A DNA stretch of 64,000 nt from Cryptomeria japonica (Eukaryota > Streptophyta > Pinopsida > Cupressales > Cupressaceae), in assembly GCF_030272615.1 (NCBI RefSeq), contig NC_081413.1, positions 331,963,302-332,027,301 of the forward strand, written 5' to 3'. Both the position numbers and the translations under genes were made by a program. Shown here piece after piece: positions 35,829 to 47,250 of the stretch (the stretch's first letter is position 1; each line of letters starts with the position of its first letter). Under the pieces are notes generated by a model that had not been told where the DNA came from, made no database searches, and worked only from the letters and a program-made list of their open reading frames with translations.

Positions 35829-38041
35829 TTTATCCCCCACTTTAGTGGGACTATGAGCTTACGCAAATACTCATGAAAAAATAGAAGAAAGAGGAATGAT
35901 GAGGAGGAATGCAGAGCAATATCACAAGGAGTATAAGACATCACTAATTTCAGGGAACCAAGCCCCCAATGTTAGGATCTTAACCCACTCAAATATATGC
36001 AAGGGCACACAAAACAAGACAAAAACAAAAAGGCAAACAAAGGCAAAAAGAAAAAAAGACACGTAACAAAAGCTAAAGACTAGAAACAAGACCTCAAGTC
36101 AACTAGCCAAAGAGACCTCGATATCAAAATGTCTCAATAACTAATATCATTCTTTAAAATGCCATCTCACAAACACAAGTGATCACATAAAAGAGCAAAG
36201 CAATCATCATCCATGAACTATCAATAGCAAAGCTACGAGATCATGAGAAGAAGGAGAAAGAGAGAGCATGAATACACACTAGATGTGTTTATCCAGGTGA
36301 TCCATGAGAAGAATGATGAGAGAGAACATAGATACCTCACCCCTAGATGTTTGCATCTAGGTGATCCATGTTGGGGAGGAGAGTAGGAATGGTCTAGCCT
36401 GATTTTGCTATTTTCACGAGCATCCTTGTGCATCTGTTAAAGTGATGTCTGGTTTCAAGTGTATACCATCTCGTATAAGAGTTTGTTTCCTTTGGTTTCA
36501 AGTGGGTTTCAACTTGTTTAAGACATGTAATGTAAATGCAAATACCAAGAGGTGACTATGTGTGAAAATGCCAAGGAGCGAATATGTGAATGTTAAGGGG
36601 CAAATGACAGATACATGCCTGGTTTCGAGGACATCTCATGTAAGAGTTTTGATCTAGTTTCGATGATGTGTAACCCCATCTAATACATATATCAATGTTG
36701 TGTCTAGTTTCGAGCGTGAAGCATCTCGTGTAAGAGTTTGTTTCCTCTGGTTTCGAGAATGAACACCCCGTATAAGATATATAAGAATGTGATATGCAAA
36801 AATATAGTATAATATGATACAATGGGAGCAATATGGGTGCAGCCCTTTAAGAGTCAACATAACCCTATGTTGATGTCTTAAGGAAGTTAGGAACAAGGAT
36901 ACCTTCCTTCAACACCAATAAGATCTCCTTTAGGCAACAATGTCATAAATCCAATACAGAGAGGGAATACTCTTCGAGCAAGGATAAGATAGTTGTAAAA
37001 GAGATATCTTGCAACAAGTGTAAAGAAAATCCTTGGAGGAGAAGAGATCTTTGCTCAAAAGATATCTACCTCCAAGAGGAGTTTCTTGAAAAAATATAAT
37101 ATCTTCTACCAAAAGAAGGAAACGAGAACTAGAATTCATACCTTCCTCCTATTTCTAAGTGAAAGAGATTCTTGATGAAGGGTGATACACTTTTAACCCA
37201 ATGTGGGTAACTTTATAATAGATATACATTGCCAAATGAACAAGAGGTTGTAGCCAAGAAATTACACCTCTTGTATAAGAGAGAATCCTTGAGCAAACAA
37301 CAACTTCACACTGTAAGGAATGACATCAAATCATAAGCAAAGACTACTCACAAAGGAAAAGTAGATCCTTAGAAAGGAGAGAGAGAAAGAAATCGCTCCC
37401 CCCCGAGTGTAAAGACAATGGGAAGAATTACACAACTTCTAAGGAGAGATAAAACATAAGCAAATGCACAATGTACTCACATGAATAAATATTCTATGCA
37501 AGAAAAGACATTAGTAAATGTAAAATGCAACTCTAAAGAAGGGGTAATCTTCAAAGAGAGAGAGAAAGAAAGATCACAAATTACCCTAAGGAGAAATTAG
37601 TCATCAACGCATGAAAAATGAAACCCCTAAAGGGAATAGTGATACTTTAGAGAGAAAGAGAGAAAGGGAAAAGCCATCCTTGCCCCCCAAGAAAGAAGAC
37701 AAGGATAGAATGGGGGGAAGAATCTCGCATTTCCTTAGGGGAGATTATTCACGAGAGACGTATCATTTCAAACAAAGAATAAGTCCTAACAAGGGACACA
37801 TATGTACTTGCATGAAGGATAATTCTATGCAAGAAAGGACATCAAGTTATGAATAATCCAATCCATAAAGGAAATGGTGAAACTTTAAAGATAAAAGATA
37901 GGATAGAGGTGAAAGAGAATCATGTTGCTACCCTAAGATGTTTGAAAATGAAAAAATCACCAACTCTATTGACAAAGAGCCCAAAATTAAGTTAACTACT
38001 TGTGTCATAGGGTGAGGAGCAACATGAGGGTGGAAGGAGTG
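35829..38041 (-). other. B1 3' noncoding region with minisatellite-like repeats
   Basis: No recognisable gene. It starts with the polypurine tract. 36230-36370 holds a two-copy unit around TAGGTGATCCATG; 36440-36780 holds several copies of a unit with TAAGAGTTTGTTTC and GGTTTCGAG; 37480-37860 holds copies around TTCTATGCAAGAAAGGACAT. The same three repeat families occur in F2 (48840-50280). Short ORFs in it have no family features. Confidence 0.6.
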
Positions 38042-38248
38042 CTAAGGCACTACCTTTTCACCAAGAAAGAGAGTAAGATTTGTTGAAAGACATATACGAG
38101 TGCGATTGTATTGCTCTTGAACAAATTCCTTAAATATTTTAAACTTTCCAAGAGAATAAGAACCACCATGATGAAAAATACAATATCTATTTCCTTCTTT
38201 ATGTTTGGTGCTAAACTTCACAAAAGGAAAAAAACACATTCTTGTCAT
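38042..38248 (-). pseudogene. C-terminal extension of the B1 Gag-like ORF
   Basis: 68 codons, CFFPFVKFSTKHKEGN...FVQEQYNRTRICLSTNLTLFLGEKVVP. The homologous block in E ends at about 33940, so it is the shared C-terminus of the family protein, separated from the main ORF here by stops between 38249 and 38411. Confidence 0.5.
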
Positions 38249-38411
38249 ACTTCAATTTTCACAAGATTCTAGTAGCCAAATTTTCTTGATCATCTGTAAG
38301 TGTAGGTTTATTCTTTTGAGATTGAGGACAAGGGTTATTGTTAGAAGAAGAAGAAGGATTGTCATCTTTAATTTTAAATTTACCATTTTCAATAAATTCT
38401 TTCATTAAATT

Positions 38412-39347
38412 TTAAAAATTACGACAATCATTAGCATGATGATCGTGAGTTTCATGAAATGAACAAAAAAGAGTTTTTGAAGAAGCAATTTTACGGGACC
38501 GAATGGCTTGTTGTCTTGCAAGATGATCTTTGAAATCTTGAATCCTAAGGAAGTTGTCCATATGAGATTTATTATCATTCCCTAGGCCTTCTGTGGTGAT
38601 TTGTGTAGGAGGGTTTATAGGGACTCGAATTTCTTGTTCAAATTTTCCAAGTCCTTTTCCTCTAAAACCTTGTTTTGATATTATGTTAAAGCCACTCCTA
38701 TAAGAATCCTTTAATTGATAAGATGGAGGAACATTATAATAAATTTCTTTGAAGCTTGTAGTATAAGGATGTTTGGAAGGAATGAAGGAATTCAAAGATG
38801 AAGAAGGAATATCTTGTGGAGGAGGATTTTTCTTTCTTTCATCGTGCATATCTTGTTTGGTAAATTGAGAAGGAAGATCCTTATCATCTAAGGCCTCATC
38901 TTTACTTAATGTAATGTTGGTGGAGATATCATGAATGAAATGCATAACATCATCTTCTCTACAAGTGTTTTGATGTTTAAGATAGGATCTAGGAGAATAA
39001 GGAGGATCTAAAGAGATGGAAACACCAATATTTTGATTTTGCCCCCCTTGCGCAAGGGTATGTGTATGAGAAGAAGATGGGGCCATGTTGATCTTCAATG
39101 CTTTCTCTCCCTTAGAGAGATCATTGATAGAAGTATTAGCTCTCTCTTCATTCCCATTAGGTACCCTAGGAGAGGTACAAGTATTAGGTTTTCCATTAAC
39201 ATCTCTAGGATTGGGATCTACAAAAGCTTTTAGGTGATCTACATATGAAATGCATTTTCCCAAAAGCATCACCACAATACAACATGCATGATAAATGAAA
39301 GCTTTGAGATCTAATTTATGAAAAGGAAGTGACTTGGAAACCCTCAA
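38412..39347 (-). CDS. B1 Gag-like protein with hydrophobic N-terminus, G-patch and zinc knuckle
   Basis: 311 residues. It begins with a hydrophobic stretch (about 16-36, AFIYHACCIVVMLLGKCISYV), which in E extends upstream through two more hydrophobic stretches; the true start is probably upstream of 39347 but is broken here. A polar linker follows. At about 225-262 is a G-patch: GFNIISKQGFRGKGLGKFEQ then PPTQITTEGLGND. The C-terminus carries a zinc knuckle of the C-x2-H-x4-H-x4-C form (CSFHETHDHHANDC). The knuckle supports a Gag-like RNA-binding role. No classical Gag core was recognised. It is the only substantial ORF of B1. I infer a particle or RNA-binding protein, possibly membrane-associated. 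Confidence 0.7.
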   Translation of the reverse strand: MRVSKSLPFHKLDLKAFIYHACCIVVMLLGKCISYVDHLKAFVDPNPRDVNGKPNTCTSPRVPNGNEERANTSINDLSKGEKALKINMAPSSSHTHTLAQGGQNQNIGVSISLDPPYSPRSYLKHQNTCREDDVMHFIHDISTNITLSKDEALDDKDLPSQFTKQDMHDERKKNPPPQDIPSSSLNSFIPSKHPYTTSFKEIYYNVPPSYQLKDSYRSGFNIISKQGFRGKGLGKFEQEIRVPINPPTQITTEGLGNDNKSHMDNFLRIQDFKDHLARQQAIRSRKIASSKTLFCSFHETHDHHANDCRNF

Positions 39348-40377
39348 TAGGCAATATGTCCAAGTGCTATGAATGAAAAGAAGTTACATCAAGTGAAAGA
39401 AGCCATTACCGGACACATGATTATAATAAATGTAGGTAAAAAGCAATGTAATCATATGTGAAGTACCAAATAAATCAAATCCATTAATTGCCATAATGAA
39501 TATTTAAATTTATATCTAGACAAAGTAATAAAAATAAATTAGGGTTTTATAAATAAAACCTCATAATTTATGCAAATTGATATGACCCACAAATTTTTAT
39601 TTTTATTTTTATATATTTTTTTTATTTTTTATTTTTTATTTTGAGATTTAAATTTTTGAATAATGTGAAATGAGAATTTGAAATTTAAAACTTGCAAAAT
39701 AATTGAATAATGCAAAATTTTAGAAAAATGATTATTTAATTAAATAAGCAAATTGATTTGTGATTTTGAAAAGATAAAGAATAATTGTGAAAAATTATGC
39801 AACCACCTAGGAAATTTAAATTTAAAATTAGGGCTTTGTGAAAATAACCACTTAAATTTAAAATTAGATCTAAGATTGCAATTTTGAAATTGAAATAATT
39901 AATCCAAAATTGGGCAACCCACAAGGTTAATTTAAATTTAAAAATTAGGGTTCTTTTAAATTACCACTTAATTTTAAAAATTAAATTTGAAATTTGATCC
40001 AAGATTGCAATTTTGAATTTGAGGCGGCTCTAAAATAATAAATTTGAAATTGAAACAACCCACAAGTTCGATTTTTAAAATTTTAAAAATTAGGGTTTTT
40101 TAAATTAACCACTTAATTTTAAAACTTAAATTTAAAATTCAACTTGTAGGCAAAAATTTGAATTTTGAAATTGAAAAACACTCATATTTGAAATAGTTAA
40201 TCCAATTAAGCAATTCACAAGCTCAATTTTGAATTTAAAAATTAGGGTTTTAGTGAAATTAACCTCTAATTTTTTAAAATTTGCAAGGAAATCAAACTTG
40301 TAAATGAAAACATGAAATTTAAATTGCATAAACAATAAGATTTGAGAATATAAATCAGAATTAAAGATGTAAGGAGC
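39348..40377 (-). repeat. B1 leader with degenerate AT-rich tandem repeats
   Basis: At least five copies of an AAATTAGGGTTTT...AACCACTTAATTTTA unit start near 39538, 39828, 39942, 40087 and 40236, with AACCCACAAG between them. F1 has one to two copies at 47050-47160. No coding features apart from decayed upstream Gag-like codons near 39350-39460. Confidence 0.65.
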
Positions 40378-40391
40378 CAGGTTCACCAAAA
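40378..40391 (-). promoter_or_regulatory. Primer-site-like sequence of B1
   Basis: Sense strand TTTTGGTGAACCTG directly after the 5' LTR. tRNA not identified. Confidence 0.65.
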
Positions 40392-41574
40392 TGTAATGGG
40401 GAAAAATCAAGGTTTCCACCATTGGATGTATCAAAACCGCTAATTTGCCATTACATTCAAAAGAGGGATGAAGTACAATAGATTCAATCTCAAATCAAGA
40501 ATGATAAGGATTGAATATTGATTGGATTTAAGGTTATGCGTGAATAAATTGACTCTCTTTTGCGAGTTGAAATGCTAAAATTAGGAAAAGTGCTAGAAAT
40601 GAAGATAAAAATGCGAAAACAGTGGGCTACAATCGCCAAATTTTTGCACGCACCTGGATTTGAGCAGTATATGCAGATTCTAATCTGATCCCCAAAAAAG
40701 ATCCAAAAATGTTAGGGCTGGTGTGCCCATCACCCTGGTCCTCTTGCTTTTTCGCATGCCAAAGAGGGTTGATTCATCTGTGCAAATAGTGTTTATTCTG
40801 AAGAGTACAACTTAGTTTCTATTTCCTGCACATAGAAAGAAAGGGAAATAGGTTGGGAATAAGGGTTTGCCTAAGTCAAACCCTGGTTTAGGAATTAACC
40901 TTGATTAAAATATTACAAATACTAAAATAAATGATGGAAGGATATACCTCAAATCTGCAATGACTAACAATGATGTTTTGCTTCTTGAATGTAATCACAT
41001 CTGTTGTATGAAATGGCATGAACATGACAAAACCCTAATCACACACACATGCTTGCAAATGAATGATGTAATGATGCTCCATAATTGAATGAAGAAATGC
41101 AGCCTTGAAGACCTCTAGAGATGTTTAATGAATGCTTCAATGCTTGCATGCTTGACATTGCTAATTTTTCCCTTCTCTTATGATCTCTTGTACATCTCGT
41201 GTTATGTAAATGAGAGGGGAAAACTTCCTTATATACTTTCCTATCGAAAAGTGCATTAATTTTTTGACATAGGCTGACATGGGGAGAGATTTCTCACTCA
41301 AATTTGAAGATGCAAGAGGGGACCAAAATAGGGCCCAATTAAGGAGGAACAGGGTGTGGCGCCTTGGTCCCAATGAGGACTAGAGTGTCACGCCCTGGTC
41401 CTCCCTATTTTGGGGCTGGATTAAGGGGCTATGTAATGGACAAAGTGAAAATAAGGCCAAATTTGCATGGTGAAGGCATAATCAAGTCTTAATTAGGCAT
41501 AGGGATGCAAACACTAAGGTTAGGGCCCCAAATGTGGTCAAAATTACAAAGGGGTGCAGTTTTAGGATGCTACA
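40392..41574 (-). repeat. 5' LTR of B1
   Basis: 1183 bp, direct repeat of 34641-35828. TATA box TATATAAGG on the minus strand at 41235-41227. Confidence 0.93.
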
Positions 41575-41579
41575 ACTAT

Positions 41580-42318
41580 GAGGCATGAAAAAGAAAAATA
41601 CCAAATTATAAAGCAAAAGGATCAGTTTGCAAAGTAACTTGAGTATCAAACCATTTCATGGTGTGTGCATAAAGTGTAACATTGAGCAAACTGTATTCCC
41701 CCACGTTAAAGTGATTGCATACGCCCTATCAGGAGCAATTACTTTAAGGTAGCATGCATCCAAAAGATAATCATGTTACCACAATGAGATGCCCCCAAGA
41801 AAGGACAAATCAAAGGATAATGGTCACAAAACATAAAAGCACATAAAAGATCCACTAACTCTAGGGTCAATATGCTCTTATGATAAATAATGTATATCAT
41901 GAATATTAGTATGGAATTGACTTCATCCTCTAAAGGCATTGAAAGTACAAGCACAATGGAAGAAGACCACATGTGTCTTTTGGGTCAAAATGGAAGAGAC
42001 CAAAAGCAATCTCGATACTTTGCATCGTCCCTAAGTAGACAACACAAGGGTCAACATATAGAAAAATTGAGATACAAATAGAAGAATGTCACAATAGATT
42101 TGACCTCTTTATTACCTTGCACCAACAGAAAAAGACATCACAAAGGAAACACATTACGAGCAGACAAGAGAGGATCTATGACATGAATGAAGCTAATCAA
42201 GCAAATCATCTGCCTCACAATCTTGCTAAACATTGTTTTGGGAAGGTGGACAAGATTCAAGAGGAGCTACTTTGAGCATGATAGATGGAGCTACTACAAG
42301 TTCCAAACAAGGACCATG
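41580..42318 (-). other. F1 3' noncoding region (continued)
   Basis: Resumes F1 after the B1 insertion. It contains no ORF with family features and no RT or integrase, showing that F1 lacks pol. Confidence 0.5.
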
Positions 42319-42835
42319 CTATAATGATGAGTCACTTTGTATGTCACTAGGAGCCAGGGTTAATGCTTTTGGAAAATGTGAAGATAAATCATGATTAACA
42401 TCAATAAGCTCATACATATCAACATTGTGAGCATGAACAACAACATCATCCATTTCATCTAGATTAATAAAAACAGGATCTCTGAGATCAAAAGAGCATA
42501 AATTATCATTTTTCTTCAGCATTTTTAATCTTGGTGATTTAGGTTGAGCAAGCAAATATTTGGTGTCTTTGAGGAGGAAATGGTTTGGGAAGCAAGTTCA
42601 CAAGCCTTGGCACGATGTCTTCATCTTTTTTCTCTCACACAATGATTGCTTTTAGTTTTGGCATAGTTGTGAAGGTTGATGATCAATGGACATAGGCTTT
42701 GTTTCTTGCTTTGAAGGAGGAGGAACGAGAGAAGCCACATCGGGTTGAGACATAGAAGATGCCAGGCACTTTCCTTTGTAAGATGTAGGAGGTGAGACTG
42801 TGACATATATAGGAGGAATAGAAGGTTGTAGAACA
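42319..42835 (-). pseudogene. F1 post-protease ORF fragments, unknown
   Basis: Two open pieces. One (42836-42652) is Pro/Ser-rich (SIPPIYVTVSPPTSYKGKC). The other (42555-42319) is acidic, with VFINLDEMDDVVVHAHNVDMYELIDVNHDLSSHF. They follow protease in F1 where RT would be expected. No RT motif is present. Family not recognised; the upstream part lies beyond the solo LTR at 44321-44474 (Pro-rich). Confidence 0.45.
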
Positions 42836-42841
42836 CAAGAT

Positions 42842-44320
42842 ATCACTGAGAGGGGGGTGAATTAGTGATTATAAATAATTTTCAACTGTGTGTGTGCAAC
42901 CAGTAAAATAATGAAAACACTAATAATCAATCACACACAATGAATGCATCACACGAAACCGGATATACGAGGAAAACCCAAAGTAGGAAAAACCTCGGTG
43001 AGAAATGTTGCTGGAGACTACTGCTCCAATCCGGCCTCACAGTGGAATAATGGTTTTACAATAGTTTAGGGCACCAACCCAAGGAGCACCAACCCCTAGC
43101 AATTTATGGGCACCAACCCCTACACTATTTTGAGCACCGAGCACCCACTCAGTGAAATACAATGAGATAAAGCAATACAATAATTTGCACCTTGTTATGA
43201 ATGAATTTTGCAACACCTCAAATCAATTCTCTTTGTCGGTTTATCTCTTCACTGCTTCTCTGCTTCACTCTTACTGGTTCAAACATTGTCGGTTCACTTG
43301 ACTGTTAAACTCTGTGACAACTTATCGATTACTTTATTTCTTACCAATTAAACCCCTCTTACCAGTTAATCCCCTCTTACCGGTTCTTTCTCCAACACAC
43401 TCTGTCGCTTCAAAGTTTAACACTTAAACACTCAGAATGTTTTACACTCTTCACTAAATCCCGACATCTAACATTAATCTTTTAGATCTTCAGTCGACAT
43501 ATTTATACTCATGTTTTCCTGCCAACACGGAAATTCAAAGTTCCTGCCCTAGGGTATTCTTCACTGACCCAATCTGTATCAGATCAAATCTGATCTCATC
43601 TCCGAGATTGACAACCTGCAATAAATCAAACATCACTACCATATTTTATTCTTCCAATACACGTTTACTATCTTTAGCAAGACATCATCCCTTCTTTTGT
43701 CAATCACAATAAATGATCTAGTTGTTTGCTTCTTCAAATCTGATCTGCAATCTGACATCCTTCATCAATCATTGCATCAAAAATTTGTGCCTTCCAATCT
43801 ACTTCGAGCCGCAAACCTCTGCAATCGATCCGTGATTTCCCCAGTTGTCATTAATATGGACTTAGTCGGCAACTACCTCACCGATGCACCATTCACCAAC
43901 CACTGCACATTCGCCACCTAGAGTCCACGTGTTATCCCTATTGGCATCCAGCTCAATTGGCTGTGTCGGTTCAGGATGAGTCACCGACCAAGAATACAAC
44001 CAGTGTTTACCTACCAATTCACCTTGCCCTACCATTTATTAACCTTCAAGCCATGCTCTTCTCTGTTTGGCCGGTTAGGACACAATACCTTTTCATTGCA
44101 TATGACCCAATTCCATGTTCCTCTATGTTTTTCTTATCCCTTGCATGCTTACCAGTGGACATGTTTACCAGTTGATACAACACCTACCTACATACCAGAC
44201 CTGCATACCGGTACACCTTCCTGCATACCAGACCTGCATACCAATAACATACCATACATATCGGTTATGCTATACTAGTTGACTACACCGGTTGACATCA
44301 ATAACAACACAATGCCAACA
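42842..44320 (-). mobile_element. Solo LTR of the N superfamily in F1
   Basis: About 1.48 kb. The plus-strand start GAGAGGGGGGTGAATTAG and the end ATGCCAACA match the LTR ends of N, and CCGGT words recur inside, but the middle is diverged. Flanks AAGAT and AAGGC match at three of five positions; the F1 Pro-rich frame can be followed across. Edges are good to about 5 bp. Unique inside: GCACCAACCC repeats at 43065-43150. Confidence 0.75.
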
Positions 44321-44474
44321 AAGGCGTGGGAAGGATGTCAGGTCCATCATGAGGAGGAGGAATAGGTCTAAGGTCTCTAGGCTTACTCAAAGATAAGATC
44401 ATCTTATTTTTCCACTTTTGATAAGATAGAAAAAGCATATCATTTTGAGGCTTGAGAGGCCCGATTTGTTTAGG

Positions 44475-44972
44475 CTAAAAGTAATCAAGGGTGAAATTAC
44501 CATGCTTCATCATGGATTGGTATATGCTATGACTAATTGTTATGATAGTGCCATTATGGGGGAATTTTAAACATTTATGAATGGTAGAAGGGATACCTTT
44601 CAAAGAAGAGCACCAAGGATGTCCCAAGTTAACACGAAATTGATCTGATGTAAGAATGATAGCAAAAGTCACATCTAAGCACTTAGTACCAAACTCAATT
44701 GGGAGAGTAATAGAGCCAATAGTGGGGTCTGAGAAACCATCATACACCTTGATCGTAATATTAGATTTATCATATATTACTTAATGTAATTGTAAAATGT
44801 AAATATGTTCTTCAATTATCACATTCACCATACACACTTGATCAATGAGCACTCCTCGTGAGAGTTTATTTTTTATCTTCACAATATTATACAATGAGCC
44901 ATCAGGTGCAACAATAGTCTCACTAGAATCAAAGGTAATGCATGGGTCCTTAAGGTGTAGGTTTGTCAACAA
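44475..44972 (-). pseudogene. Aspartic protease of F1, broken
   Basis: The N-terminal piece (44972-44781) has RGVLIDQVCMVNVI, where the usual catalytic D-(S/T/G)-G reads DQV, so the active-site Gly is absent. After a stop, 44747-44475 gives the C-terminal half with LGHPWCSSLKGIPSTIHKCLKFPHNG. Protease would mature Gag; this one cannot. Confidence 0.75.
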
Positions 44973-46910
44973 GATTCACAACATTATTAGACTCAATACC
45001 AAGGTCATCAAGAGAAAAGGCAAGAGACTTAGGCTCACCAACATTAGTAGATTGGTAAGGCAAAGGATTAGTGAAGATTTGGAGATTTTGATTAGGAGGA
45101 GCTATAGATTTGTTTCCTTTGTCATTCAAACCAATTACAAATATAGTTTTATTATCAATGAAGTCTTGAATCTTACTCCTTAAAGTATAACACTTCCCAG
45201 TATCATGACCAAGTTGATGATGATATTGGAAAAAGACTTTGGGATCATGATAAGATGGAAAAGGTTTTGAGGTATCAATTGCCTTGATGGGAGGAAGCTT
45301 CAACATATTAGTATTTATCAACCTGGACATTATACTATACAAAGACTCATAAAGAGAAGTAAATTCTTTTCTAATGTATTTGGATAAAGAGGCCACACTT
45401 GATGTCATGGTTGCACTTGAGTATTGATGTTGTCGTTTATCTTGATGTATCCTTTGTTCAGTTTAAATTTTGCAAAATATTGTTAAGTACTCTTATTCTT
45501 ATCAACCAAAGCCATTGAAGGAGACTATTCAAATTGACTCAATTGAAGTTGATAATTATGAAGCACTGCATGCAATTGCATAAAGGAAGTAAACTCAAAA
45601 AATAGAAGCTTGTCCCTAATGTCTTTTTGTAAATTAGCAATAAAAAATCTTTGAGGATAAGCAATTTAAGAATACAAATGTTTATATCTACCAATAAAAT
45701 TGGTCATTTTTTCTTTAACTCCTTGCTTACAATAAATCAAATCAGTCAAACTAATTTTAGGACCAATACTATTGTGAAATTATTGAATGAAAGCATTAGC
45801 CAGTTATTGAAATGATGTAATAGAATAAGGAGACAAAGAACAACACCATTGCAAAGCTTTATCCCTAAATGTTCGAGTAAAAAATTTAGCCATAAGTATT
45901 TGGTCATGGGAAAAATCATTACACAAAGTTTGAAATGTTTTCACATGAGTCAAGGAATCACCTTTTCCATTGTATCTCTAATAGAGGGGCTTCCATATGC
46001 TTAGGAGGGACAACACGAATAATGTCATCGGATAATGGGCTCCCTACATCAAATCTGGGCACATTAAACTTAGATTGACTAATGGAAGCCAATTGTTGTT
46101 GTAGGGATGCCATAGTTTGGGCAATGTTATTAATGTTTGATTCGATGGAAGGATTGAAATTGGACATTGGATTGTGATGGAGGAGTAATATTGTTGTATG
46201 TAGATGGAGGTTGAAAATAAAGAGGTGGAACACTATGATATGTGGGTATGGGATACGATTGGGATACAAATTGAAGACTTGCAAAAGGAGGGATATAAGA
46301 AAATTGATTAACGAGATTGCCCCCATGACTAACATGTGTAGGATTAACATTTTGTGTGGAAGTAGTCATGATAGAAGATGTAAATGTAGGCACATTAGGC
46401 AAGTATGTAGGCATGGGAATATAATGATTGACTTGACTAGTAGGTTGAGAGTAACCAAGGACTTCAACACAAATTTTGATTGGCATGATATTAGTGTCAA
46501 CAAACTTGACCAAGGCCACACAATAAATCAACAACAATTTTATCACTTTGCACCATTCTTTTTAATCCTTCAATCAATGGGATTTCCTTACTTTTCGAGT
46601 ATTGTTGACTCACCCATTGTTGAAGATTTTTAAATTAATTGTCAATATTGTCCAATTGGTCAATGGAAACCCTAATTAGCGATTCATCCTCATCATGATA
46701 ATGTTGAAGATAATGAGAATAAATGACATCATTTGTTGGGTTGGAGGAAGCACCAACATTCTCATGAAATAAGTTCTTCAAATTAGGCTCCATGTCCTTA
46801 ATAATTAAACCTTGGGAATCTTTAATTATACAACTTATTCTCATAGGAATATTACAGGTAGGACTGATGCTAACAAAACTCATGCGCAAATGAGGGAAAT
46901 TTGAATGCAC
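44950..46910 (-). pseudogene. gag: Gag of F1, broken
   Basis: N-terminal fragment 46910-46635, Pro/Tyr-rich fragments 46546-45958, then core fragments in several frames and an open C-terminal piece 45408-44950. The last has a zinc knuckle missing its first Cys: FFQYHHQLGHDTGKC, compared with C-x2-H-x4-H-x4-C in F2. Frameshifts and stops occur between 45410 and 45960. Confidence 0.7.
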
Positions 46911-47236
46911 AAATTGAAAATTGTGATTAAACAGTGCAATTTTTTGTAAAAATGATTGATAAACAATTAATTAAGCAATACAAATTGTGAATTTGAATGA
47001 TAAATTCCTCTAAAACATAGCATAACATGTCATAAAGATAAGATCTGAAAATATACATGAAAATTTATGCAACCCACAAGTTAATTTTAGAATTATAAAT
47101 TAGGATTTTTTGTGAATTTAACCTCTAATTTTATGTAATTTAATTGAAAATAAAACTTATGAATGCAAAATTGAATTTGAAAATGCATAAACAATCATAT
47201 ATAAGATCACAAATAAAAAATCAAGGTGCAAGAAGT
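46911..47236 (-). other. F1 leader
   Basis: AT-rich leader between gag and primer site with one to two copies of the AAATTAGG/AACCTCTAATTTT unit also found in B1. Confidence 0.5.
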
Positions 47237-47250
47237 TGGGTTCACTAAAA

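Larger units (their letters stand above)
34641..41574 (-). mobile_element. Element B1: complete pol-less LTR retrotransposon
   Basis: 6.9 kb with LTRs 34641-35828 (1188 bp) and 40392-41574 (1183 bp). The flanks carry an exact 5-bp target duplication, ACTAT, at 34636-34640 and 41575-41579. Primer site at 40391-40378, polypurine tract at 35845-35829. The interior holds one Gag-like ORF with G-patch and zinc knuckle and long repeat-rich noncoding parts; no protease, RT, RNase H or integrase seen. Confidence 0.95.

Noticed and set aside
39538-40340. TTAGGG-like words as telomeric repeats
   Set aside because: They are isolated within a 115-290 bp degenerate unit, not in tandem, and do not match the plant TTTAGGG array.
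44180-44260. CTGCATACCAGAC duplication as a mobile element end
   Set aside because: A short two-copy duplication inside the solo LTR with no terminal inverted repeats or coding capacity.
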